Positions 1-8,984 of a stretch of 64,000 bases of DNA are shown piece by piece (positions within the stretch are counted from its first letter, which is position 1; each line of letters opens with the position of its first letter). The translations under genes were made by a program, and so were the position numbers. The notes below the pieces were generated by a model that was not told the DNA's origin, did no database searches, and saw only the letters and a list, made by a program, of their open reading frames with translations. The stretch covers positions 41,920,525 through 41,984,524 of the forward strand of contig OZ038390.1 of NCBI GenBank assembly GCA_964036045.1, in the 5' to 3' direction. This stretch comes from Eutreptiella sp. 'Long Island Sound 2002'. Lineage: Eukaryota; Euglenozoa; Euglenophyceae; Eutreptiales; Eutreptiaceae.

Positions 1-43
1 CCCCACGTCGAAACCCAAATATTGCATCTCCTCTTTCATAAAC

Positions 44-1126
44 TCACATTTTTCGAGTTTGATTCGGAGATTGTTTTCCTTGACAAACAATGAAAAATTC
101 ACAGAGGAGAAGGACATGGTCCTCTTGGGTATTAGTGCCCAAACTCACGTCGTCGATTTGGGCCTCCATTTCTGCACCCCGAGAAATCAACTCCTGTACT
201 AGAGGTCTGCGCCTCAGTATGTACAAAATTTTTTTCATTAGCACCTGGAAGAGCGCTGGGGCATTAGCGATCGCGAAAGGCATGACCTTCCACTTAAATA
301 CACGACCCTTACGGGTTACAAGGCCAGCAGCTCCTGAGCTGCGGCAGTTAGGTCTACCTGCCAGAAACCACTGCGTTTGTCCATTTTGGTCTTGTACCTG
401 CATTTGGCAATACGCTCCAGGGTATTTTCCATGTTAGGATTAGGGTTTGAAACCGGTTTTTCAGGTATTGCCAATAACCGGTACCTGTTTAGCATGGTTG
501 TTTGAAACCAATAACCGGTTTCATTTTCTGCACACAAGCCAATTAACGGTTTTGTTTTTTTGCCAAACATCCGGTATTGGCAATTAAATCATAAATAGTT
601 ACTTGGTTCTGTATTGTCCAAACCACTTGTACAACTGACAATTGGACACCCAAATTATCAATAACCGGTACCTGTTTGATACATAAGTCCAAACCAATAA
701 CCGGTTTTTAATATGATGAAAAAACCAATAACCGGTTTGGATTTTTGAAGTGAGCAACAATAACCTTTTTTTGGATGTCAAAAAAGGTTCCAAGCCTTAG
801 TTAGGAATACTCCCTCAGTGGTTCTGGTTTTTGTTGTTGACCTCACCATAGTCAACAACCAGTCGTAGGGCAGTCGACCCTGGTTTAGCAACCAGGAAAC
901 AGGGACTGCAGTGGTGGGGGTAGTCCCCCTTCTTATATTCCTCCACGAGACCAGCATCAATACATTCCTGGATCTGGCGCTCGATTTCCTCAACCTGTTC
1001 CTGTGGAGCGGGATAGGGACGACGCCTCACTCGCGTCTTTTCAAATTCAGGTTTCAGTTTCAGGTCCATCTGAACCAGTTTTTTACAATAGAGGGGGGGG
1101 CGGCAAGGCGCCGAACACCTCCTCAT
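44..1126 (-). pseudogene. reverse transcriptase domain of the Ty3/gypsy element, broken
   Basis: Three fragments in different frames together cover a Ty3/gypsy reverse transcriptase. The N-terminal part (815-1,126) contains HCSPCFLVAKPGS and LVVDYGEVN. The middle part (ending near 316) contains KMDKRSGFWQVDLT, which holds the first catalytic aspartate. The C-terminal part (44-403) contains KWKVMPFAIANAPALFQ and a QIDD box in place of the usual YxDD, followed by SLGTNTQEDH. The fragments are separated by the insert at 440-799, an in-frame TGA at 815-817 and a frameshift near 320. At the N-terminal side a run of C residues (minus strand) near 1,100 shifts the frame relative to the upstream linker. 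The family assignment is secure from motif order; the copy is not functional. Confidence 0.85.
440..799. mobile_element. 360-bp MITE-like insertion in the reverse transcriptase
   Basis: The insert is flanked by a perfect 7-bp direct repeat GTTAGGA at 433-439 and 800-806. Removing it and one repeat rejoins the reverse transcriptase motifs before and after it. Its ends are imperfect inverted repeats: TTAGGGTTTGAAACC at the left against TAAGGCTTGGAACC read inward from the right. The interior is AT-rich and repeats a short ACCGGTT palindrome (AATAACCGGT) many times. It has no coding capacity, so it would need a transposase supplied from elsewhere. The superfamily is unknown. Confidence 0.75.
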
Positions 1127-2309
1127 AGGTTAGGAGCAGTTTCTTCAGTCGGGGGTCAAGGTTAAGACTCTCGATTTCCAGCAGGGGATCCTCCTCAGCA
1201 TGGAGGTTGCTCTTTCCATGTTCTTTCTTTTTCTGCCGATTAGCAGTTTCGGCAGGTACAGAACCATCGTCCCACTCAGGGGAACTTTGCTGCCCATATC
1301 GCAAAGAATACACTAGCGGTATCTCAGGATCAGGCAGCGTATAGGAATCATCGTCCTCCTCAGACCAGATGGAGGATTTCCAGGTCTGTCTGAGGTATTG
1401 CAGCCGCTCGTGACGCTCAATACCTTCGGCCTTCAGGTACAACAGCCGTCTGAGTTCCTGAGTGTCATGCTCAGACAGTGGCATGTTATTAGAAGCAGGC
1501 CGCGCTAGAGCATCAGGACTCCGGGCCACGGGTTCACCTGTGTGCATAGGCTGCATGTGTAGCACCGGTTTCCCAACAGGGGAAGTGGGTCCTGAGGTTG
1601 ACTCTAGATCTACCTCCTCCAGCAACAGCTGGGCTAGGAAGGCACTGTGTTTTAGATCAACACAGTTGGGATCAACAGGAGGGATAGTGCTGGCGATCTC
1701 AGACAGTTGGTCGTCAGCATCCTCCTTAACAGCTGCAGGTTCCAGATAGCCATCAGGAGTTTCACACCCTGTAAGTGTGGCAGATAGGTGCTCAGGAGAT
1801 CGATTTTTGAGATCAGAAGGAGTCAGGCCACGATTTTCGGCCATGACCTCTTTCAGTAGCACCTGGTCTAGGTCACACAGGGGTACATGATTGAGAGATC
1901 CATCGACGATGGATAAGAAACTGGCCCACTCAGGGGCCTGCATAGCTGTGTCTGAGTCCTCAGGCACATAGATGGGACCGTCGGGGAGTTGCACTCTTCC
2001 CACGGTCATTCGATCTAGCATACGGCGCCAGTAAGCGTGTTCACCAGAGCAGCCCTAGTCAGGGGTGCACATGACAACCCTTCCTCCCTCATAAGCGATT
2101 TTGGTTGGAACCTTCGCGAGCAGGGAGAAGGGAGGGTTAGCATACGCTAGGCCCATTGCTTTCCAGAAGAAACGGAAAGCGTTGTTCAAATGTTTCGAGC
2201 AGTACAACTGCATGATGTGCTGTTGTTGGCTCGCAAACAATTCCACCTGGATCTGATCCAGGTTTACCTGAAGGGCCGCCAGTCCATTTTCAAGAACATG
2301 ACGGGCCAA
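1083..2309 (-). pseudogene. protease-to-RT linker region of the pol polyprotein
   Basis: Two open stretches, 2,055-2,309 and 1,083-2,021, share one frame and are separated by a TAG at 2,055-2,057. The C-terminal end contains LKKLLLTYEEVFGALPPP, the typical lead-in to a Ty3/gypsy reverse transcriptase. It then loses frame in a run of eight C residues (minus strand) near 1,100. Most of the stretch is low-complexity, acidic and proline-rich with no recognised domain, as expected for a spacer in a polyprotein. It lies between the protease (2,453-2,737) and the reverse transcriptase (44-1,126). It was probably translated as part of gag-pro-pol, not as a separate protein. Confidence 0.7.
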
Positions 2310-2452
2310 TTGGTAGTTTCCAGTACGATAGTTAGTCTTGGATGCGTAGCGCAGCCCAGACTCCTTTCATCCTGACAGCTCCAAAGGTACGGAGAAGAGC
2401 CCACTGCCAAAGTCGCAGTGCAAAGAATAGGGGCACTGGGGAGACAGCATTT

Positions 2453-2737
2453 TTACCTGGGGTTTCTTTGTAGGAAGTCGGTACCAATGACGATGTCAAA
2501 GGCGTCGGTGTCCAACACTCTGCAGTGTTGGGTCACAGTTTCGTCGTCCAGGCATATACTCACATCGAACCCCCCCAAGGAATGGATGGTACGCCCATCC
2601 CCTACTCTTATGGCCACGGTCTTAGTTTTCTTGAAAGTCTTTAGCAGGCGCCGCGCCACTATAGAAAGTGTTGCACCGGTGTCAAGCACCGCTCGAAAAA
2701 CCTGATCCCCGATTTTCACGAGGATCGGAAAAACCAA
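2453..2737 (-). CDS. retropepsin-like aspartic protease of the Ty3/gypsy element
   Basis: The 94-codon open stretch contains the catalytic motif AVLDTGATLSIV (the DTG/A active site of retroviral-type aspartic proteases), a GDGRTIHSLGGF flap-like stretch, and the C-terminal DIVIGTDFL motif that corresponds to the hydrophobic ILG triad. The length of about 90 residues fits one monomer of a homodimeric retropepsin. It follows the gag zinc-knuckle region directly but in another frame, so expression from an intact element would have needed a ribosomal frameshift or similar device. Its function would be to cleave the gag-pol polyprotein during particle maturation. The active-site residues are intact although the rest of the element is dead. 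Confidence 0.85.
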   Translation of the reverse strand: MVFPILVKIGDQVFRAVLDTGATLSIVARRLLKTFKKTKTVAIRVGDGRTIHSLGGFDVSICLDDETVTQHCRVLDTDAFDIVIGTDFLQRNPR

Positions 2738-2761
2738 GTCCTCCTCTTCGGAGCCGCCCCC

Positions 2762-3337
2762 CTACTCCTCACCAGGGAACTTGACATCCACCCCTGCAGC
2801 CATGAGGGACTTGGCCATCCAGGCCAGTCGCCTCTTCTTGGAGTTTTTCCCCTCAGGGGAAGCGTTATCTCCCTGTGGGCGCTTCTTGGGGTCACCTTCG
2901 GCAGGAGGGGGAGTTGCAGCGGGCGCTGATGAGCGCCTCTGGGGGTTAGGGGGTCCACCTTTGCCACCCCCCTTGCCATCTCCTTTACCACCTTTATCCA
3001 CATTCTGGGGGCTTTTGGTGGGTGTTTGGGTCTTCTGGCGTTCAGCTTCCTGCCGCTTGAGTTTATCACTCTCGCGTTTCTTTATGTGACATTCGTCCTC
3101 GTAGAGACGATGTTTGCCACAATAGCCACAGGTGATGGTACACCTGAAATGATCCTGATGGGTCACAGCTTTCCCATCCTTGGAATGCTCCTGTCGTTTC
3201 ATCTGCAGCATACAGCCACTGCGGTGGTCGCAGTCAGGGGCATGACAAGGTCCCCCCTTGTCAATGACAGGTTTACAGTAGAACAGAGGGGGTGTACCTG
3301 CATCAGGTTTAACCTCATTCTTAGGCGGGTCAAGTTG
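2762..3337 (-). CDS. C-terminal gag segment with zinc knuckle
   Basis: This is the downstream half of gag, cut from its N-terminal half by the 5.6-kb insertion at 3,338-8,984. It contains one CCHC-like knuckle, CGYCGKHRLYEDEC (C-x2-C-x3-H-x6-C), and a second cysteine/histidine-rich stretch, CHAPDCDHRSGC. A lysine/glycine-rich tail with PKKRP and KNSKKRR follows and would bind nucleic acid. The stop is the TAG at 2,762-2,764. The open frame continues rightward to 3,472, but those residues are translated from the inserted element's terminal repeat and are not gag. Confidence 0.75.
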   Translation of the reverse strand, partial: QLDPPKNEVKPDAGTPPLFYCKPVIDKGGPCHAPDCDHRSGCMLQMKRQEHSKDGKAVTHQDHFRCTITCGYCGKHRLYEDECHIKKRESDKLKRQEAERQKTQTPTKSPQNVDKGGKGDGKGGGKGGPPNPQRRSSAPAATPPPAEGDPKKRPQGDNASPEGKNSKKRRLAWMAKSLMAAGVDVKFPGEE

Positions 3338-3864
3338 CTTAGGCGGCTCAAGTTGCATGGTCAAAATGTGCCCAAAACTGCCTCTCCACGGGACTGCAAA
3401 AAAATAGTCCCTTTGGGGGGGACCTAAAACACGAGAACCAAAAATCCTGTGAAAAGCAATTAACTGGTCCATTTTCCTTTCTTTTCAACAAAACCGACTG
3501 CCCGGGAAAATGATTTATTTCCACAAAAATGAAGTTCTTTTTTGGGAAAACCACGGCTTTTTGTTTCCTATACCACTTATGCTTTGCAATAAAAACACCC
3601 ATGAGCTTTCGATCTTTTGGAAAACCAGTTTTCGAAAACCATGCTGCACGCTGCACGACAAGAAGCATTTTTTGGGACCCCTTCTTTGCGCGAGGCCTCG
3701 CGCAAACACCAACACAACAGCGCAATAAAATGCATCACTGAGAGAAATGTGCCGCACAAGGTGACAGCATAAAGGTCGTCGAAGAGGAATGCATAGCGCG
3801 AGGCCTCGCGCATAATATATCAGAACAAGCGAAGAAATTACTTTTTCTTCGGAACAGTTTGCAT
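3338..3864 (+). repeat. left 527-bp terminal inverted repeat
   Basis: It is the inverted counterpart of 8,458-8,984. It begins CTTAGGCGGCTCAAG and ends at GTTTGCAT. It contains two copies of the GCGCGAGGCCTCGCGC palindrome, at 3,685-3,706 and 3,796-3,811. The outermost 18 bp match the adjacent target sequence 3,320-3,337 at 17 of 18 positions in direct orientation. Confidence 0.9.
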
Positions 3865-3899
3865 ACAGCGCACCTTCGCTGAAGGAGAAGCCCGCAGTC

Positions 3900-5467
3900 A
3901 GGTTACAGACTACATGGAAAAAAATACACCAACAGTGGGTTGTGTTGTGGATGGACAATTGGTACAACAAACAGTTTACCACAAATCCTGACAAGAACGA
4001 CAAAAGCCTGAACGCAACAGCGTTGGCTGTGTTGCTACTGAAGGATGCACCGCATACTGGCATGGTCATCCTAGCCTGGAAGAGCTTGAGCGGCGTGTTC
4101 CTGTTGTTGCACGCATGCTGGGGAACACCGAGAGAACATTTGCACGTATCCAGCGTGATCTAGGATTTGCAAGCACGCGACCTGTTGTTCGAAACATTAG
4201 GGCACCGCTTGACATTATTCGCCCTGTACCTGCCAAGAGACCACATTGGCGACCCCTTTGTCTAAGCCAAGAAAAGGTGAGCGGCAACGTCTCGCTGCTT
4301 AATCTATTGCAATTCACTAGGGACGTGGCGCAGCACACTCGACCAGTCGTGCCTGTTTTATGTGATGAGAACATCCATTACCGCATTTGTAAGATGATGT
4401 ACGGTGAAAAAACAACGGGTTGGAATGTCCGGCTTTTCTTGCGGTCACACCCTGTATTGTATGGTTTCTGGCACGCGTACAAGTTTTGCGTTACACAAAC
4501 ATTTCGCTCATTTTGGCCGATCATGACTTTCTTCTGTAAAGGTTTGTTGCGCAGCGGTGACACAGTCCCCTTTTTTCCCAAGCTGATCACAATGGAGATA
4601 ACTGTTGGCGCACTGCTGTGGGGTATGGGCCCCCACATACGGCGCCTTAACGGAAAATGTCATTCCCTTGGGCTGGCACGTCCTGTAAGTCGGCGAGGAC
4701 GCCTCCGTTACGCTGTGTGTAAGGCCATACAGGTTCTGTTAACACAATACTGTCCTATGTTACTATACCTAGGTTACCTCGTTAGACAGTGCAGTTGGGC
4801 CGGGGAGACGGCCAACACGGGTGTTTTTGCTTCTGAGGGATTGCAGGTTGTTATGTGTCTGTTAGACCGTTTGAACATGGGGGACACACTTTTAAAATAC
4901 GAACACACTGTTGCAACTGCGCTATTGTGCCACACTGGATGGCACACAGCCATGCCTGGACAGGCTTTTGCCGAGGAGTTTTGTGAAAGTCTGCTTTCCA
5001 GCCTTGTGACAAAGAAGGGCCAAAACAGAGGTGCAGTAACCATTGAAGATGTTGACGATCTGTATCATCTCATCACCATCTGCAAAGAAGGTCACAGGGT
5101 GACCGTCTGCAAAATCCCCAATTCCTTTGTCAATTCCGTGCGTCAGCGATTAACTGCTTACTTGAACGCAGAGCGTGTATATGTGCCTTGGGTTAGGTGG
5201 TGTGCTGAGCCTACTTGTACAATTCAGGCGCATTGGCTGCGCAGGGGTGTACCTAACTTTCCACCATCTCTTCTAATTCCAAAGGGTTCTACCCACTACA
5301 AACAAGTCCTTGTGTCTGTGTTGTTGGTGCTAACGCAGCAGGGGCCGCTTAAGGCTGGTTTTAAGCGAAAACTGTCGGAGCTGATCCCCCAACGCAGTGT
5401 GTTGGAGGAACAGAGAGAGGCCGACACGCTGCGAAACGTTCGAAGAAGATTGGAGAACATGCAGTGA
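3900..5467 (+). CDS. element gene 1: unknown protein, candidate transposase
   Basis: The 450-codon open frame 4,115-5,467 ends in TGA. It is preceded, in a second frame from about 3,900, by coding-like sequence containing WVVLWMDNWYNKQF and SLNATALAV. The frame then changes near 4,030-4,045 and continues as GHPSLEELERRVPVVARM into the long frame, so the gene has one frame break. Within the 450 codons, PVLCDENIHYR (about residues 80-90) and HPVLYGFWHAYKFCV (about 112-126) look like conserved cores. The acidic residues in MDNW and CDEN could be catalytic aspartates of a DDE-type enzyme, but this is inference. No known domain is recognised. It is the first gene inside the long inverted-repeat element, which makes a transposition role the simplest guess. 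Confidence 0.6.
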
Positions 5468-6033
5468 TGCGCGAGGCCTCGCGCAAACAGCATGAAAAAA
5501 CAGGTTAGTACACCCCCTCTCTTGCGCGAGGCCTCGCGCAAGGTTAACAGTCAAAAACAGTGCCGAGCCCCTTCAGTTTTGCATTCTCAACCATACTGTA
5601 CTCGTATTCGCTAAAAGCGCCTCACATATGCATTATCGACGACGATTTTAACCCTTTTCAATGTTATGTTTCCTTCAATACAGGCTTTCTCCTTATCGCA
5701 GAATGGCAAGCCCCGCCAAAAAAACAGCTGAGGAACGAGAAGATACCAACTATGACCCTGGGACCTCAGGATCGGAGGCTGGAACACCAAAGAAGGGGCG
5801 TAAGAAGAAGGAAAAACCAGATCCTGGCTTAACCTTGGGTACTGACATCGAGGACCACCTGAAACCGGATGGGAGGCGGGTGGAGGTTGAGCTGGACAAC
5901 GTGAGAATCGACCAGGAGAAGACAAAGGGGCAGATTAGACGGAAAGATACGAAGTTACTGCAGAAGCGTATTGAGTCACTCGAAGCAGCACCGTCCACAG
6001 GCCCATTACACGTCGTTCTCTGGGAAGATAATA

Positions 6034-6106
6034 GTATGTTGCCAACCGACTGTTCGCTCTTCTCGTTGCGCGAGCCCTCGCGCATAGACGTGTCTCATAT
6101 TTGCAG
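6034..6106 (+). other. intron 1 of element gene 2, with central palindrome
   Basis: This 73-bp intron has donor GTATGTT and acceptor TTTGCAG. It joins phase 1 to phase 1 and restores an open frame across the GQHS motif. The palindrome variant GCGCGAGCCCTCGCGC occupies 6,068-6,083. Confidence 0.7.
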
Positions 6107-6468
6107 ATGGCGATTATTGGTGTGTATCTGGACAGCACAGCGTGGAAGCGATTGCGAAGATTCGGGAGAAGCGACGCACAGCGTGTCTGGATCTGCAGCA
6201 GTGGCATACTACATGCAATGCCGATCTTCTGAAGCCTACGACACCGTGGGCCTTCCGTGCAAAGCTGGTGGGACAAGCACAAGGAAGCGCACAAGACGTT
6301 GAGCCAATACCGCTGTATGAGGCAGCAGATAACCTCATTTGATGTGTTGAAGATCAGCGGCGGAGAGGCCTGGCTGACACGTACAGCAATCTCAAGATCG
6401 CCATTGTGGATGCTGTGCAGATGAGTGCCCTGGTTCCAACCGCTGAGCTGAAGCAGCCTGGTCAATTC

Positions 6469-6539
6469 GTATGTTCATTAATCGTTGTTTCGATGCTGTT
6501 CGTTGCGCAAGGCCTCGCGCATAACGTTGTCACTTTCAG
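6469..6539 (+). other. intron 2 of element gene 2, with central palindrome
   Basis: This 71-bp intron has donor GTATGTT and acceptor CTTTCAG. The palindrome variant TGCGCAAGGCCTCGCGCA lies at 6,504-6,521. The exon that follows needs one extra base near 6,552 to stay in frame, which I take as a decay mutation. Confidence 0.65.
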
Positions 6540-6836
6540 GACAAAACGTATAAATTGTGAAAGATTTTATGACGTTTGCCTACTATGCTGGTCCGGAAGC
6601 TGTGAAAGGTCTGCAGAAGTTCCACAACAAAGGAGAGAAAGTCACGAAGAACGCGCTGAAGAAACCGAACGGGATCCTGTTGCCGGAGTTCTACAAGAAA
6701 GTGGCAGAAGTGATGCAGGAAGAAAAAACAACCCTTACATCCTTGCCGAATTCGATTGACGACATCATCCTTGACCAGTGGGTCTCAATGCATCTGGACC
6801 ACCTGCACAACGGCCAGTACGTTCGACCTGAGAAAG

Positions 6837-6910
6837 GTGTGTACCATCGACGCGACGTGGGTTCCGCTTCTGCATTGGTGCGCCGCACTTTCTCCATTTC
6901 TCTTCTTTAG
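6837..6910 (+). other. intron 3 of element gene 2, without the palindrome
   Basis: This 74-bp intron has donor GTGTGTA and acceptor TTCTTTAG. It joins an exon ending ...RPEK to one starting KDMRTRKEVAALG with matching phase 1. It is the only one of the four introns lacking the GC-rich palindrome. Confidence 0.6.
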
Positions 6911-7610
6911 CCAAAGACATGCGGACCCGCAAAGAGGTTGCTGCACTTGGAAGGCCTGCCCTGAAGGTGACTCTTGGTACATGGGGCTATTGGCGGGAAC
7001 CTGAAGGCAAAAGTCGCGGTCCATGGCCGGCATGGAAATCCATGATTCGCGCACCACTGTGGCAGGTGGCAGAGAAAGGCAAACCCGCCTCCCTGAAAAT
7101 CCTCAACGTCCAAAACTCCTGGGTCAAGAGCCTACCAAGAGCCGTGTGGTCCCCCCAGCTGCTGGCGTTACTGGTGACTTCAAGACAGTGGAACAGCAGG
7201 ATCCATTACTGTCAAGTCAAACTATCACAATTAAGGCGACCCGAATTGCAGCGTTGGCCCACGATCCCCCGAGGCGGTGTATTGAGATTGACAAGAACCT
7301 GATTGTTATCAACGGCGACATATTTGAACATCTTGCTCCTGAGATGATGTGCCCAGCCTGGCTGTATGAAGAGATGGCGCGTGCCGATACCCTTATCTGC
7401 GGCTCTCAAACTGTTGTTGACAACATGTTCGACGTGCTGGAGACGGAAACAGATAGGCGTCTCAACGATGATTTCAACGCGCCGCGCATGGCTAACATGT
7501 TGCGTGTTCCCATCTTCAGTTGGCCAGTCAAACCGAAGCCTGCAGGGGATCCTACAACGTTTGACGTTCGCTGATTGCTGATTTCGTCACCGGATAGCTG
7601 GTCGAGACAG

Positions 7611-7674
7611 GTATAATTCCCTCATTACGTCCGTTCTTTGCGCGGGGCCTCGCGCAATAACTTCTCCCTTGCAG
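7611..7674 (+). other. intron 4 of element gene 2, with central palindrome
   Basis: This 64-bp intron has donor GTATAATT and acceptor CCTTGCAG, phase 0. The palindrome variant TTGCGCGGGGCCTCGCGCAA fills 7,638-7,657, about a third of the intron. Confidence 0.65.
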
Positions 7675-8457
7675 ATTCCGAATTATCTGACGTTTGGACC
7701 TACTCAAGTAGAGGAGATGGATCCTGTTGAATTTTGCGGTCACCTTCCGATAACGACGGTTATGTGGTATTTCGACACTCACCTCTTTTACCTGAAGCAG
7801 GATAAGAGCTTCAAGCCTGCGTTTGTGTTCATTGATCATCAGCCGGATCTGGTGTGCAAGATCGCGTCCATCGAGCCGGATTCTCGCATGTACCTTCTTG
7901 GTGTTACCTCCGACAATCTCTCCGATTGGGTCAACAGAGTGCAGACTCAGTTGAACCACGTATTGACACAAGGGTCGAGACTGGACGCGTCTGGTGATTA
8001 GGACCAGCAGGCCAACTGGTCAAACCGTGGTATTCCCCTTTGGGTTCACGATGACAAGGTGGGTTCTGATGCGTTGTCGCTGAAGGAGGAAGAGACTGTT
8101 GAGAAAGGTCAAGCTGCAGAAGCACTGGCCCCTGCAAAGCGGAAGTCTACTGGTGGGGAACCAGCCCCCAAGAAGAAGAAGACTGCCTCCAAGCCTCAGG
8201 CAGCGAAGACGGTTACCGGTGCAGAATCCGACGAGAGCGATGGGGATGAAGAGGAGGAGAGCGAGGAAGAAGAGGAGGAGGAAGCGCAGGTCTCCCAGGG
8301 CAAGGCAGCGAAGAAAGTGGCAGCGAAGCCGAGGTCCGAGGAAACCGGGGCCCGAGCTCCATTCAAGCAGCCAGCCTGTCAGTCCCAACCAAGAAGCGAG
8401 CCCGCAAAGCCACCGCCTAAGGGTAAGACGCCCGTTGCTAAGGCATCGGGTTCTAAG

Positions 8458-8984
8458 ATGCAAACTGTTCCGAAGAAAAAGTAATTTCTTCGCTTGTTCT
8501 GATATATTATGCGCGAGGGCTCGCGCTATGCATTCCTCTTCGACGACCTTTATGCTGTCACCTTGTGCGGCACATTTTTCTCTGTGATGCATTTTATTGC
8601 GCTGTTGTGTTGGTGTTTGCGCGAGGCCTCGCGCAAAGAAGGGGTCCCAAAAAATGCTTCTTGTCGTGCAGCGTGCAACATGGTTTTCAAAAACTGGTTT
8701 TCCAAAAGATTGAAAGCTCATGGGTGTTTTTATTGCAAAGCATAAGTGGTATAGGAAACAAAAAGTCGTGGTTTTCCCAAAAAAGAACTTCATTTTTGTG
8801 GAAATAAATCATTTTCCCGGGCAGTCGGTTTTGTTGAAAATAAAGGGAAATGGACCAGTTAATTGCTTTTCACAGGACTTTTGGTTCTTGTGTTTTAGGT
8901 CCCCCCCAAAGGGACTATTTTTTTGCAGTGCTGTGGAGAGGCAGTTTTGGGCGCATTTTGACCATGCAACTTGAGCCGCCTAAG
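8458..8984 (-). repeat. right 527-bp terminal inverted repeat
   Basis: It is the inverted counterpart of 3,338-3,864. Its inner end overlaps the last codons and stop of the element's second gene (stop 8,482-8,484), so the repeat includes coding sequence. Palindromes lie at 8,511-8,526 (one mismatch in the core) and 8,616-8,637. Confidence 0.9.

Larger units (their letters stand above)
5703..8484 (+). pseudogene. element gene 2: five-exon gene with ParB-like motif and acidic/lysine-rich tail, decayed
   Basis: The exons I infer are 5,703-6,033, 6,107-6,468, 6,540-6,836, 6,911-7,610 and 7,675-8,484, separated by GT-AG introns of 64-74 bp. They total about 830 codons. The ATG at 5,703 opens MASPAKKTAEERE. 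Splicing of exons 1 and 2 gives a YWCVSGQHSVEAIAK stretch resembling the GQHR/GxHR core of ParB-type nuclease folds (inference). The C-terminus is a long DE-rich run followed by a lysine-rich tail with KKKK and ends inside the right terminal repeat. The copy carries in-frame stops at 6,340-6,342 (TGA), 7,572-7,574 (TGA) and 7,999-8,001 (TAG), a missing base near 6,552 and probably another frame change near 7,130. It may be a nuclear DNA-binding partner of gene 1; its function is unknown. Confidence 0.6.
3685..8637. repeat. nine copies of a GCGCGAGGCCTCGCGC palindrome
   Basis: Perfect or near-perfect copies lie at 3,685-3,706, 3,796-3,811, 5,468-5,485, 5,521-5,542, 6,067-6,084, 6,504-6,521, 7,638-7,657, 8,511-8,526 and 8,616-8,637. 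The core form is TTGCGCGAGGCCTCGCGCAA. Four copies are in the terminal repeats, two lie between the two genes (one starts at the base after the first gene's stop), and three lie in introns of the second gene. I found none elsewhere in the window. The perfect dyad could be a protein-binding operator, an RNA hairpin or a replication or cruciform structure; the sequence does not decide which. Confidence 0.9.
3338..8984 (+). mobile_element. 5,647-bp element with 527-bp terminal inverted repeats, inserted in gag
   Basis: The segments 3,338-3,864 and 8,458-8,984 are inverted copies of equal length with only scattered differences. Mirror positions agree exactly: for example the palindromes at 3,685-3,706 and 8,616-8,637. 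The element interrupts gag, whose sequence is RGNLRAMN upstream of the right end and LDPPKNEVKP downstream of the left end. It contains two plus-strand genes (about 3,900-5,467 and 5,703-8,484). No clear target-site duplication is visible. I do not recognise the superfamily: the size, the long inverted repeats and the intron-bearing second gene do not match a common DNA transposon. It is younger than the retrotransposon it sits in. Confidence 0.85.
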
